NCBI RefSeq assembly: GCF_038502225.1
Contig: NC_091323.1
Location: forward strand, 22,683,845-22,747,844
Length of the DNA: 64,000 nucleotides
Direction: 5' to 3'
From: Cherax quadricarinatus
Taxonomy: Eukaryota > Arthropoda > Malacostraca > Decapoda > Parastacidae
This document shows, in pieces, positions 10,518 through 22,080 of the stretch (positions are counted from its first letter, which is position 1; the number at the start of each line of letters is the position of its first letter). The translations under genes were made by a program, and so were the position numbers. A model generated the notes under the pieces. The model made no database searches and was not told the origin of the DNA. It saw only the letters and a list, made by a program, of their open reading frames with translations.

Positions 10518-13500
10518 ACCATCACACACACAGACAACCATCACACACACAGACAACCGTCACACACACAACCATCACACAGACAACCATCACACACACA
10601 ACCATCACACAGACAACCGTCACACAGATACCATCACACAGACAACCATCACACAGACAACCATCACATACACAACCATCACACAGACAACCATCACACA
10701 GACAACCATCACACACACAACCATCACACAGACAACCATCACACAGACAACCATCACACAGACAACCATCACACAGACAACCATCACACAGACAACCATC
10801 ACACAGACAACCGTCACACAGATACCATCACACAGACAACCATCACACACACAACCATCACACAGACAACCATCACACAGACAACCATCACACAGACAAC
10901 CGTCACACAGATACCATCACACAGACAACCATCACACAGACAACCATCACACAGACAACCATCACACACACAACCATCACACAGACAACCATCACACACA
11001 CAACCATCACACAGACAACCGTCACACAGATACCATCACACACACAACCATCACACAGACAACCATCACACAGAAAACCATCACACACACAACCATCACA
11101 CAGACAACCGTCACACAGATACCATCACACACACAACCATCACACAGACAACCGTCACACAGACAACCATCACACAGACAACCATCACACACACAACCAT
11201 CACACAGACAACCGTCACACAGATACCATCACACACACAACCATCACACAGACAACCATCACACAGACAACCGTCACACAGATACCATCACACACACAAC
11301 CATCACACAGACAACCTTCACACAGACAACCATCACACAGACAACCATCACACAGACAACCATCACACAGACAACCGTCACACAGATACCATCACACACA
11401 CAACCATCACACAGACAACCGTCACACAGACAACCATCACACAGACAACCGTCACACAGATACCATCACACACACAACCATCACACAGACAACCATCACA
11501 CAGACAACCGTCACACAGATACCATCACACACACAACCATCACACAGACAACCGTCACACAGACAACCATCACACAAACAACCGTCACACAGACAACCAT
11601 CACACACACAACCATCACACAGACAACCGTCACACAGATACCATCACACACACAACCATCACACAGACAACCATCACACACACAACCATCACACAGACAA
11701 CCGTCACACAGATACCATCACACACACAACCATCACACAGACAACCATCACACAGACAACCGTCACACAGATACCATCACACACACAACCATCACACAGA
11801 CAACCGTCACACAGACAACCATCACACAGACAACCATCACACACACAACCATCACACAGACAACCGTCACACAGATACCATCACACACACAACCATCACA
11901 CACACAACCATCACACACACAACCGTCACACAGACAACCATCACACAGACAACCGTCACACAGACAACCATCACACAGACAACCATCACACACACAACCA
12001 TCACACAGACAACCGTCACACAGATACCATCACACACACAACCATCACACAGACAACCGTCACACAGACAACCATCACACAGACAACCATCACACACACA
12101 ACAATCACACACAAGTCACACATACCATCACACACACAACCATCACACAGACAACCATCACACAGACAACCGTCACACAGATACCATCACACACACAACC
12201 ATCACACACACAACCATCACACAGACAACCGTCACACAGATACCATCACACACACAACCATCACACACACAACCATCACACAGACAACCGTCACACAGAT
12301 ACCATCACACACACAACCATCACACAGACAACCATCACACAGACAACCGTCACACAGATACCATCACACAGACAACCATCACACACACAACCATCACACA
12401 GACAACCATCACACAGACAACCATCACACAGACAACCATCACACACACAACCATCACACACACAACCATCACACAGACAACCATCACACAGACAACCGTC
12501 ACACAGATACCATCACACAGACAACCATCACACACACAACCATCACACACACAACCATCACACAGACAACCATCACACAGACAACCATCACACACACAAC
12601 CATCACACACACAACCATCACACACACAACCATCACACACACAACCATCACACACACAACCATCACACACACAACCAACACACAGATACCATCACACACA
12701 CAACCATCACACAGACAACCATCACACACACACACACACACAACCATCACACAACCATCACACACAACCATCACACACACAACCATCACACAGACAACCA
12801 TCACACAGATACCATCACACACACAACCATCACACAGACAACCATCACACACACAACCATCACACAGACAACCATCACACAGATACCATCACACACACAA
12901 CCATCACACAGACAACCATCACACAGACAACCATCACACAGACAACCGTCACACAGATACCATCACACACACAACCATCACACAGACAACCATCACACAG
13001 ACAACCGTCACACAGATACCATCACACACACAACCATCACACACACAACCATCACACACACAACCATCACACACACAACCATCACAGACAACCGTCACAC
13101 AGATACCATCACACACACAACCATCACAGACAACCATCACACACACAACCATCACACACACAACCATCACAGACAACCGTCACACAGATACCATCACACA
13201 CACAACCATCACACAGACAACCATCACACAGATACCATCACACACACAACCATCACACACACAACCATCACACAGACAACCATCACACACACAACCATCA
13301 CACACACAACCATCACACACACAACCATCACACACACAACCATCACACACACAACCATCACACAGACAACCATCACACAGACAACCATCACACAGACAAC
13401 CATCACACACACAACCATCACACAGACAACCATCACACAGACAACCATCACACAGATACCATCACACAGACAACCATCACACACACAACCATCACACACA

Positions 13501-15928
13501 CAACCATCACACACACAACCATCACACAGACAACCATCACACACACAACCATCACACAGACAACCATCACACACACAACCATCACACACACAACCATCAC
13601 ACACACAACCATCACACAGATACCATCACACACACAACCATCACACACACAACCATCACACACACAACCATCACACACACAACCATCACACACACAACCA
13701 TCACACACACAACCATCACACACACAACCATCACACAGACAACCATCACACAGACAACCATCACACAGATACCATCACACAGACAACCATCACACAGACA
13801 ACCATCACACAGACAACCATCACACAGACAACCATCACACAGACAACCATCACACACACAACCATCACACAGATACCATCACACAGACAACCATCACACA
13901 CACAACCATCACACACACAACCATCACACACAACCATCACACACACAACCATCACACACACAACCATCACACACACAACCATCACACACACAACCATCAC
14001 ACACACACACACACAACCATCACACAGACAACCATCACACACACAACCATCACACAGACAACCATCACACACACAACCATCACACACACAACCATCACAC
14101 AGACAACCATCACACACACAACCATCACACAGACAACCATCACACACACAACCATCACACAGACAACCATCACACAGATACCATCACACACACAACCATC
14201 ACACACACAACCATCACACACACAACCATCACACACACAACCATCACACACACAACCATCACACACACAACCATCACACAGACAACCATCACACACACAA
14301 CCATCACACACACAACCATCACACACACAACCATCACACAGACAACCATCACACACACAACCATCACACACACAACCATCACACACACAACCATCACACA
14401 CACAACCATCACACACACAACCATCACACAGACAACCATCACACACACAACCATCACACACACAACCATCACACAGACAACCATCACACACACAACCATC
14501 ACACACACAACCATCACACAGACAACCATCACACACACAACCATCACACACACAACCATCACACACACAACCATCACACACACAACCATCACACAGACAA
14601 CCATCACACACAACCATCACACACACGACCATCACACACACAACCATCACACACACAACCATCATCACACAGACAACCATCACACACACAACCATCACAC
14701 ACACAACCATCACACACACAACCATCACACACACAACCATCACACACACAACCATCACACACACAACCATCACACACACAACCATCACACACACAACCAT
14801 CACACACACAACCATCACACACACAACCATCACACACACAACCATCACACACACAACCATCACACACACAACCATCACACACACAACCATCACACACACA
14901 ACCATCACACACACAACCATCACACACACAACCATCACACACACAACCATCACACACACAACCATCACACACACAACCATCACACAGACAACCACACAGA
15001 CAACCATCACACACACAACCATCACACACACAACCATCACACACACAACCATCACACACACAACCATCACACAGACAACCATCACACACACAACCATCAC
15101 ACACACAACCATCACACACACAACCATCACACACACAACCATCACACACACAACCATCACACACACAACCATCACACACACAACCATCACACACACAACC
15201 ACACACACAACCATCACACACACAACCATCACACACACAACCATCACACACACAACCATCACACACACAACCATCACACACACAACCATCACACACACAA
15301 CCATCACACACACAACCATCACACACACAACCATCACACACACAACCATCACACACACAACCATCACACACACAACCATCACACACACAACCATCACACA
15401 CACAACCATCACACACACAACCATCACACACACAACCATCACACAGACAACCATCACACACACAACCATCACACACACAACCATCACACACACAACCATC
15501 ACACACACAACCATCACACAGACAACCATCACACAGACAACCATCACACACACAACCATCACACACACAACCATCACACACACAACCATCACACAGACAA
15601 CCATCACACAGACAACCATCACACAGACAACCATCACACAGACAACCATCACACAGACAACCATCACACAGACAACCATCACACAGACAACCATCACACA
15701 GACAACCATCACACAGACAACCATCACACACACAACCATCACACACACAACCATCACACACACAACCATCACACACACAACCATCACACACACAACCATC
15801 ACACACACAAACATCACACACACAACCATCACACACACAACCATCACACACACAACCATCACACACACAACCATCACACACACAACCATCACACACACAA
15901 CCATCACACACACAACCATCACACACAG
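9831..15928. repeat. Six-kilobase array based on a 15-bp CA-rich unit
   Basis: From about 9918 to 10380 the units are 19-21 bp (CCATCACACACACCTACAA). After a pure (CA)n tract at 10458-10513 the array settles to 15 bp, CCATCACACACACAA or CCATCACACAGACAA, with 14-bp variants ending GATA. GATA units start near 10625; they are mostly CCGTCACACAGATA to about 13190, then CCATCACACAGATA to about 14180, and none follow. The last 1.7 kb is nearly uniform. The minus strand is stop-free in several frames (up to 645 codons of CVMVV repeats); these are repeat artefacts. Alternating purine-pyrimidine sequence favours Z-DNA. Confidence 0.95.
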
Positions 15929-16479
15929 GTTCAATTTTTCTTTCTCTGATTCGCTCTGAGGTTTCTAATTCTTTTCCATTCAAACTTTCCTAACTTTTAT
16001 CTTCATTACATTCCCTGTTAGATCAACCAGCTTCCTTTAATAAATATTATTATTACTATTATTCTGATTTTTATTATTGCCAGTATTATTATTGTGATTA
16101 TTATTGCCATTATTATTATCATGATTGATAAACATTGAGTCTGTGAGGTAATCCTGTTTAATCCAGGTGGAAAAACGAGGGGAAATTTAATTTTTTTGGA
16201 TTATTATCCCCCCTCCCCCCCCCGGGTGGGTCGGGGGAACTGGAGAGAAAACGATAGAGAATTAACAATTATTAGGAAACACGAGAAAGTAAAGGTAAGT
16301 AGGAAAAAGTCATTTAAGAATGAAAATAATCTAGTTTGATTATGAAACAGATGAAGTAATGATGAACAATCCGGCCAGAGTGCAAAACTTTTAACAGGCT
16401 TCCGTAAAATGGTGGGACCCCCACTAACTCCCAACGCAATAATTATTTCTACAAGTACAAGGTAGATAGCCGACTATCT
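15929..16479. other. Unassigned spacer
   Basis: AT-rich with ATTATT repeats at 16030-16130 and a C-rich run near 16207-16225. Nothing gene-like recognised. Confidence 0.5.
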
Positions 16480-16692
16480 AGAAAGCCCATTATTTTGCAG
16501 AGTATTTCAGGCAAATTAGGTCAGTTTTGTCCTTAGGATCATCTGACAACCAGGTACCCATTTTATTGATAGGTGAACAGGGACAGCAGGTGTCCTAAGG
16601 AAACTCGTCCTAATGTTTCCACCCTTACCAGGGATCGAACCAAGGATCTCAGTGCGTCAGCTGAGTACGCTAACAGTCGAGCTACGGAACAC
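16480..16692 (-). mobile_element. tRNA-derived SINE, copy A
   Basis: Read on the minus strand, the head has a pol III A box (CGTAGCTCGACTGTTAGC) and, about 35 bp further, a B box (GGTTCGATCCC, the complement of about 16630-16640). After the tRNA-like head comes a body with CCTGCTGTCCCTGTTCACC and GGTACCTGG, shared with copy B at 19842. It is non-autonomous and would depend on LINE enzymes. Divergence from copy B shows it is not recent. Confidence 0.75.
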
Positions 16693-17534
16693 GTTAATGC
16701 AACACTCGCTAAAACGAACTCTAATTAGAATGAACCAGAACAAATTAGAATAAGGCAGAGCAAATTGGAAGTCTCCAGAGCAAACTTCCAGAACTCAAAA
16801 CTCCCAGAAGAAATTTTGTGTCAATTTGTATAAAGAGAATAGTGGCCCCTCAGGTCTCAAGCCGACACCTCAGACTGAATACTTTCTACCACGAATCTCG
16901 GGCTATGGTAGCATCTCAACCATTAGCCTCCTCTGCTCTCCCTCCTCCTCCTCTGCTCTTCCTCTTCCTCCTCCTCCTCCATCAGCTGCACCACCTCCCA
17001 CACCTCACCGAGACGCCCCCTAACAACTCCAACTTGGAAAAATTGTGGCTAAAATGTAGACGGATCTTGTCAGAGGATGGGTGCTCGTCCCTGTGGCTCC
17101 CTTAAGAGTACCAGGAAAGGAAGGTGGGGAAGGCTGATTATTACCAGGTTCTGAGGATTCCGAGAAGGCATCAGGGTCTTTATTAATGGAGTACACAGCC
17201 GACAATTAGATGAATAAGATACAGGACTTCTTATTTTCCACAGTCTATAGTACTATAATGTCAGAACTGGATTGATAAATCCATTGGTTGGTGAAAGGTT
17301 TCCGTAGTAAAAATACCCAAGTGTTGCATATGTGTCTTATTCCTTGACGAAGGGATCCTTGAGGATTTAGTACTGGTGTAAGCTCACAAGGCAGGCTTCT
17401 TACCTAACAAGACGGGGACAGGGGAAAAGGGGTCAAACCCAGCTACAACCCAGAGGACATTTCCTGACGAGTTGAAGAATCTAATTAAATTATTGACCTC
17501 AGAGTGTTAGTGACGCTGGATAACTCAATTAGGT
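16693..17534. other. Unassigned spacer
   Basis: Contains a CTC-rich tract at 16925-16985 and, at 17265-17350, sequence reminiscent of the AACGTTTCG foldback family (AGTGTTGCATATGTGTCTTA). The short frames have no recognisable domain. Confidence 0.4.
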
Positions 17535-17605
17535 CTTTCCCCTAGGTACTTATTTACTGCTAGATGAACAGGGACACCGTGTGTTCTGAGGCTTGCTCAT
17601 ATGTG
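17535..17605 (-). mobile_element. SINE body fragment, copy C
   Basis: The block GGTACTTATTTACTGCTAGA followed by TGAACAGGGACA matches the body of SINE copies A and B. The tRNA-like head is missing, so it is a truncated copy in the same orientation as copy A. Confidence 0.5.
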
Positions 17606-18049
17606 TGTCCCCTTCCCTGTTCTCTGAATACAACCGGAGTACTTCGGGTTGGAAGCCAAAAGCTCCGAGGAATTTGGCACAGAAGAGAGAATATATAAAA
17701 GGAGGAAGGTAAAAGAGAAAGGAAGGTGGGGATATTAGAAAGGAGCGTGTGGTAGTGGTGGTGGTGGTGGGTGCAAGACAGAAATGCTGTGGTTGTGGAA
17801 GCAGCACTGGTCAAAGAGACCTGCGCTGAGGTTCAAAGGCTAAAACAAATAAACAATTGAATTACAATAAGATGGGTCGGCCCTCACTCCACCGCGTAGA
17901 TCCTCCCTCATGTTAGATGCATGAGGGAGGAAGGGAGGGAGAGACTACATTGAGAGGAAGGAAGGAAGGTAAAGGGTGAGGAGGAGGAAACAACATGGAG
18001 AAGAAATAAATGAGCGGAAAAGGAAGAGGAGAAAATAGGAAGAGAAGAT

Positions 18050-18054
<5 letters not shown>
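17606..18054. other. Unassigned spacer, partly purine-rich
   Basis: GTG trinucleotide run near 17752-17770 and purine-rich sequence leading into the GA repeat. No gene recognised. Confidence 0.5.

Positions 18055-18103
<49 letters not shown>
18055..18103. repeat. (GA)n microsatellite
   Basis: Uninterrupted GA repeat. Confidence 0.97.
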
Positions 18104-18105
<2 letters not shown>

Positions 18106-19097
18106 ACTGAAACCTAAAAAAGTAAACAGTAAGGCTAAACGCACTAAAGAGAGAAACGAACATTAACCGTTTATAAAAAAAAGGTAAGAAAAACTGAAGG
18201 AAGATATAAAAAGCGTTAACAGGAAAAAAAAAGCAAGGGGGAATGTGGGAAAGAAAAATCCAGTAACAGGAGGAATGAGAATAACATGATATTGATGTTG
18301 GAGCAGAGGTAAGAATGAATGAGAGGGTTTGAACCCGGGGATGAAGTTGATGTCTTTCAGGCGAAACTAAATTACAAGCTGACTGTGAAGAATCACGTTG
18401 TAAATCTTGTAAATAAAGCAGCCAAGAAGCTAACAACACTTTGATGTAGATCGCATCAGCTCGACAGTAGAGGCTGCAAGACTTAGTACTAGACACAATT
18501 GCTCTCACAAAATGAGTGTGCTCTGTTTTCTTGCATTGCCTCCTCCCCCCGGTCTCATCTACGACTTCTTCACAGAATAGAGAACAGAGCAAAGACTACT
18601 CATCTCTCACCTGGACCCAGCCTGGACAGATCCGTCATTGCAGCAGAGCCCTCAACACCGGAGAGTTGTGGGTGGCTTTACTGTTATGTACAAGACCAAA
18701 ATGGTCAAAATACTACACTTAGTTCCACTTCGTGGTCAACGAGAAGTGAGCTTCTACACAACAAGACGGGCAGCAAACAGCAACTACACTCTCTGGTTCT
18801 GTGCCCTTCTCAAGAACATCACTTCATTAGAGATCATTTATTTCTAAAATGACTCGAGTCTGGAGAATGTTTTCACAGCACAATGACATCGAAATAAAGT
18901 TAGTTGACCAAATGAAGTCGGTGGCTCACAGCTTCATCGTATTCCATATCTGTATGTCTTATAATAATAATAAAAAGAATTTCAATAGCAATAGCTCTTA
19001 GCTTGTAATTAAAGGTAGGAAATCTAAACCTAACCCAGTAAACCATTGTGTAAATAAAAAATTGGTTCGGAAAGCATAGAAGATATGAGAAATGGAC

Positions 19098-19104
<7 letters not shown>
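18104..19104. other. Unassigned spacer
   Basis: Several frames of 60-160 codons on both strands overlap one another. None contains a motif I recognise, and no splice-bounded exon is convincing. I see nothing else. Confidence 0.45.

Positions 19105-19174
<70 letters not shown>
19105..19174. repeat. (GA)n microsatellite
   Basis: Uninterrupted GA repeat. Confidence 0.97.
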
Positions 19175-19177
<3 letters not shown>

Positions 19178-19841
19178 GAGACGTGGGAAGTGTGCAGTGA
19201 GGAAGAGGGGAGATAGGCAAAAAAAGAAGAGGGAGAGAGGGGCGGACGCATGCACAATATTCTTGATAATGGAAATGCACTAAACAAGGGGACCCACAAG
19301 CAGGAGGAAATACAAAAAAAAAGCAGAGCAGCAGGAGTAGTTAATACACCTGCTCGGGGATCAAACAACTCTGATCTATCCTTTTCTATCTAGTTTAAAG
19401 GGATTCAGTGCTATAATTCTCCCTGTTTACAAGGCGTCTGAGAGATACAATGCTATCTTTCTTACTTTTAAATGAGTTTGTAAGGTACTGTGCTCTCTCT
19501 CTCTCCCAATTTTAAGGGAATTGGTGAGATGCACTTCTACCTTTTTTTTAAGAGGTTTAAGGGATACAGTGCTATCCCTTTCCGTATTTCTCCTCTGATA
19601 TCTTATTTTAAGAAATTTGGGAGTAATGAACCCCCATTCCTTCTCGTATTTTCATTATATGTTAGCTTGCATGTTACTTGATTGTGTATACATGCGTGTA
19701 TTCGTAGGAGTTACACGTGTGTGTATGTGTGCGTGTGTATGCTTAAGTGTTTTTATGCGTATATTTGTATGAGTGTATGCATTTATGAAGGGGTGTATGC
19801 ATGCGTGTTTGTATGTCTGTATATGCGTGTGTATGCAAGTG
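19175..19841. other. Unassigned spacer with GTAT-rich stretch
   Basis: Between 19680 and 19840 it is rich in GTGTATG and GCGTGT motifs. No gene recognised. Confidence 0.5.
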
Positions 19842-20090
19842 GTGTCCCGTAGCTCGACTGCAAGCGCGCTCAGCTTGCACACTGAGGTCCTTGGTTCGAT
19901 CCCCGTTACAGGTAGAAATAGGACGTGTTTCCTTAGACTCCTGCTGCCCCTGTTCATCCAGCAGTAAAATAGGTACCTGGGTGTTAGTCGACTGGTGTGG
20001 GTCGCATCCTGGGGATGCTCTGCATAGCAAGGGACTTTCTATATAGTAGTATATCACTGACATCAACTAGGCCTGTATACCTGGTACATG
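19842..20090 (+). mobile_element. tRNA-derived SINE, copy B
   Basis: The pol III promoter is clear: A box TAGCTCGACTGCAAG near 19850 and B box GGTTCGATCCC at 19893-19903. The tRNA-like head is followed by CTGCTGCCCCTGTTCATCC and GGTACCTGGGTG, also seen in copies A and C. The 3' end near TGTATACCTGGTACATG is approximate. Head promoter intact; activity unknown. It is not a functional tRNA gene because the anticodon-arm and acceptor pairing are not preserved. Confidence 0.75.
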
Positions 20091-20295
20091 TCCTGGGGTG
20101 CCTCCCAGACCACTGAGTTCGACCGACAGAGTGCCAATGGCACCGTGTTACCGCGTCTTAGTCACAGTGCCGGCACCACTACTTATGAAGCTCTGTGTAG
20201 AGCTTTCAGTTGTGACTATGAAGCTCTACGCTGAGCGAAACGTTGAACAGGAGCAGGTGGTGGAAACGAGAAAGAGAAGGCCTCGACTCGTACTG
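20091..20295. other. Hairpin-rich sequence bordering the 40-bp array
   Basis: Includes the hairpin GAAGCTCT-GTGT-AGAGCTTTC near 20188-20208 and the motif GAGCGAAACGTTG near 20235, which resembles the complement of the foldback core AACGTTTCGCTC. Probably a foldback-family remnant; inference from motif only. Confidence 0.4.
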
Positions 20296-20718
20296 ATGGA
20301 CCACACAGTAGCGATGGACCGGATGCAACACGTTGATGGACCACACAGTAGCGATGGACCGGATGCAACACGTTGATGGACCACACAGTAGCGATGGACC
20401 GGATGCAACACGTTGATGGACCACACAGTAGCGATGGACCGGATGCAACACGTTGATGGACCACACAGTAGCGATGGACCGGATGCAACACGTTGATGGA
20501 CCACACAGTAGCGATGGACCGGATGCAACACGTTGATGGACCACACAGTAGCGATGGACCGGATGCAACACGTTGATGGACCACACAGTAGCGATGGACC
20601 GGATGCAACACGTTGATGGACCACACAGTAGCGATGGACCGGATGCAACACGTTGATGGACCACACAGTAGCGATGGACCGGATGCAACACGTTGATGGA
20701 CCACACAGTAGCGATGGA
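20296..20718. repeat. 40-bp minisatellite
   Basis: About 10.5 nearly identical units of 40 bp, core GTAGCGATGGACCGGATGCA. Very low divergence between units suggests recent expansion. The minus strand is stop-free in all three frames over the array. Confidence 0.95.
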
Positions 20719-20816
20719 TCAGCTATAACCTAGGTGGACGATAGAGGAAATGCTGCATTAGGCCAACTACTAGAGAGGCGAAAACTGGTACGTAAGAGGA
20801 TATTTACAAGACGTAA

Positions 20817-21101
20817 GGTTACCTGGAGGTTACCTGGAGGTTATTCCGGGGATCAACGCCCCCGCGGCCCGGTCCATGACCAGGCCTCCCGATGGATCAG
20901 GGCCTGATCAACTAGGCTGTTACTGCTGGCCGCACGCAGTCCGACGTACGAGCCACAGCCCGGCTGATCCGGCACTGACTTTAGGTATCTGTCCAGCTCT
21001 CTCTTGAAGGCAGCCAGGGGTTTATTGGTAATTCCCCTAATGCTTGATGGGAGGCTGTTGAACAGTTTTGGGCCCCGGACACTTATGGTGTTTTCTCTTA
21101 G
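20817..21101 (-). mobile_element. 5'-truncated LINE family 2 copy (3' end only)
   Basis: The minus strand encodes the ORF2 C-terminus ISVRGPKLFNSLPSSIRG...GSYVGLRAASSNSLVDQALIH, then the family 3' end with its tandem ACCTCCAGGTA tail. It is nearly identical to 46695-46979, with only a few base changes by eye. The stop codon of the full copy (CGG TAG) reads CGG GAG here, so termination is lost. The break at about 21101 is a clean 5' truncation typical of aborted reverse transcription. Confidence 0.85.
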
Positions 21102-21154
21102 GTGGTCACAGATATGTCAGAAAAGTATTTTTGCAGCAGTGCTCCTTCCTTCTT

Positions 21155-21220
21155 AAGTGGGTGTGAGTTGGACCTGCCTAGCATGGGTCAGTAGGCCTTC
21201 TGCAGTGCTCCTTATGTTCA
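21155..21220 (+). mobile_element. LINE family 1, 3'-end fragment
   Basis: GTGGGTGTGAGTTGGACCTG followed by GTCAGTAGGCCTTCTGCAG matches the end of ORF2 and 3' UTR of the family-1 LINE at 24790-24950. A partial CTTATGTTC remains of the 8-bp tail repeats. Confidence 0.7.
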
Positions 21221-21463
21221 GCTTGGGTGGTCAGAAAATGGAATGCCTGAACAACGCAAGGATGCACGGCTTCAAGAACAGGTATGGAAAGGTTCACAAA
21301 GGCACTAGCGGCCAGTGTGAGTCGTAGACCCAAGAGCTGTGACTCAACCTCAGTAACCACGTATAGGCGAGTACATTCAGAGGCTCTGGGAAGCAACACA
21401 CATGTTCAAGATGGGAAAACCGCCGTGTTGATACTTTTATGAACAATTTTTAAAACCCGTTCT

Positions 21464-21465
<2 letters not shown>

Positions 21466-21526
<61 letters not shown>
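21466..21526. repeat. (CT)n microsatellite
   Basis: Uninterrupted CT repeat (GA on the minus strand). The sequence between 21221 and this tract shows nothing recognisable. Confidence 0.97.
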
Positions 21527-21528
<2 letters not shown>

Positions 21529-21756
21529 AATACGTTCATTCGTGCCGGTCTTCTGCCAACCACGACCGGAGTTTGGACGAGAAAGAAACAGAGAAAGACT
21601 CGCCGTTTTGAGCGAAGGGTTATTCAAATGTGTGTTAATGGTCGGTGGGCAGCGATCTCCATTTAATCCGTGTGTTGTAAAATCAAATTGAATGAATCAA
21701 GGGAGTCGAGTATAAATTTCTGTTGCGGCTCTGTAGGTATTGACATTGTGTGGAGG

Positions 21757-21760
<4 letters not shown>

Positions 21761-21795
<35 letters not shown>
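21761..21795. repeat. (AC)n microsatellite capping a LINE fragment
   Basis: AC repeat ending exactly where family-3 LINE similarity begins (21796). Confidence 0.95.
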
Positions 21796-21796
<1 letters not shown>

Positions 21797-21955
21797 CGAG
21801 GAGGACTAGGGGTGATATGACAACAACGTCCAAAATACTGAGAGAAATTGATAAGGTAAATAGGTACATTATTGAAAAGCTGGAATTAGGAACACGAGGA
21901 CACAGCTGGAAGTTAAAAGCTCATATGAGCCACATGGACGTACGTCCTTTATCAG
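21796..21955 (+). mobile_element. LINE family 3, C-terminal fragment
   Basis: The plus frame reads RRTRGDMTTTSKILREIDKV, then LGTRGHSWKLKAHMSHMDVR. This aligns with RRVSGDMITSYKILRGIDKV and TETKGHNWKLKIQISQRDVR of the family-3 copy at 38437-38931. It is a short, diverged piece preceded on its coding strand by (AC)n, as with the other family-3 fragments. Confidence 0.7.
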
Positions 21956-22080
21956 ATCCAGTAATAAATATATTAACATGTTTCAACTGCTTGAAAATCG
22001 TATTTTGTTAAAATAGATTTAACAAACTAGATTCATTACAAATTAATTTAAGGCAAAGTCTTGCCGATGCAATTTTTTTA

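Noticed and set aside
9831..15928. CRISPR-like array
   Set aside because: Units are contiguous with no unique spacers, and the genome is eukaryotic.
13997..15983. Minus-strand frames of 459 and 645 codons (Cys-Val-Met and Cys-Asp-Gly repeats)
   Set aside because: Translation of the 15-bp CA-rich array in two frames. The cysteine spacing is dictated by the repeat and is not a metal-binding domain.
18104..18852. Host gene exons from the frames of 117 and 162 codons
   Set aside because: Frames on both strands overlap, no domain is recognisable, and no consistent splice sites were seen.
19842..19915. Functional tRNA gene
   Set aside because: A and B boxes are present but the cloverleaf cannot be completed and the sequence continues as a SINE body.
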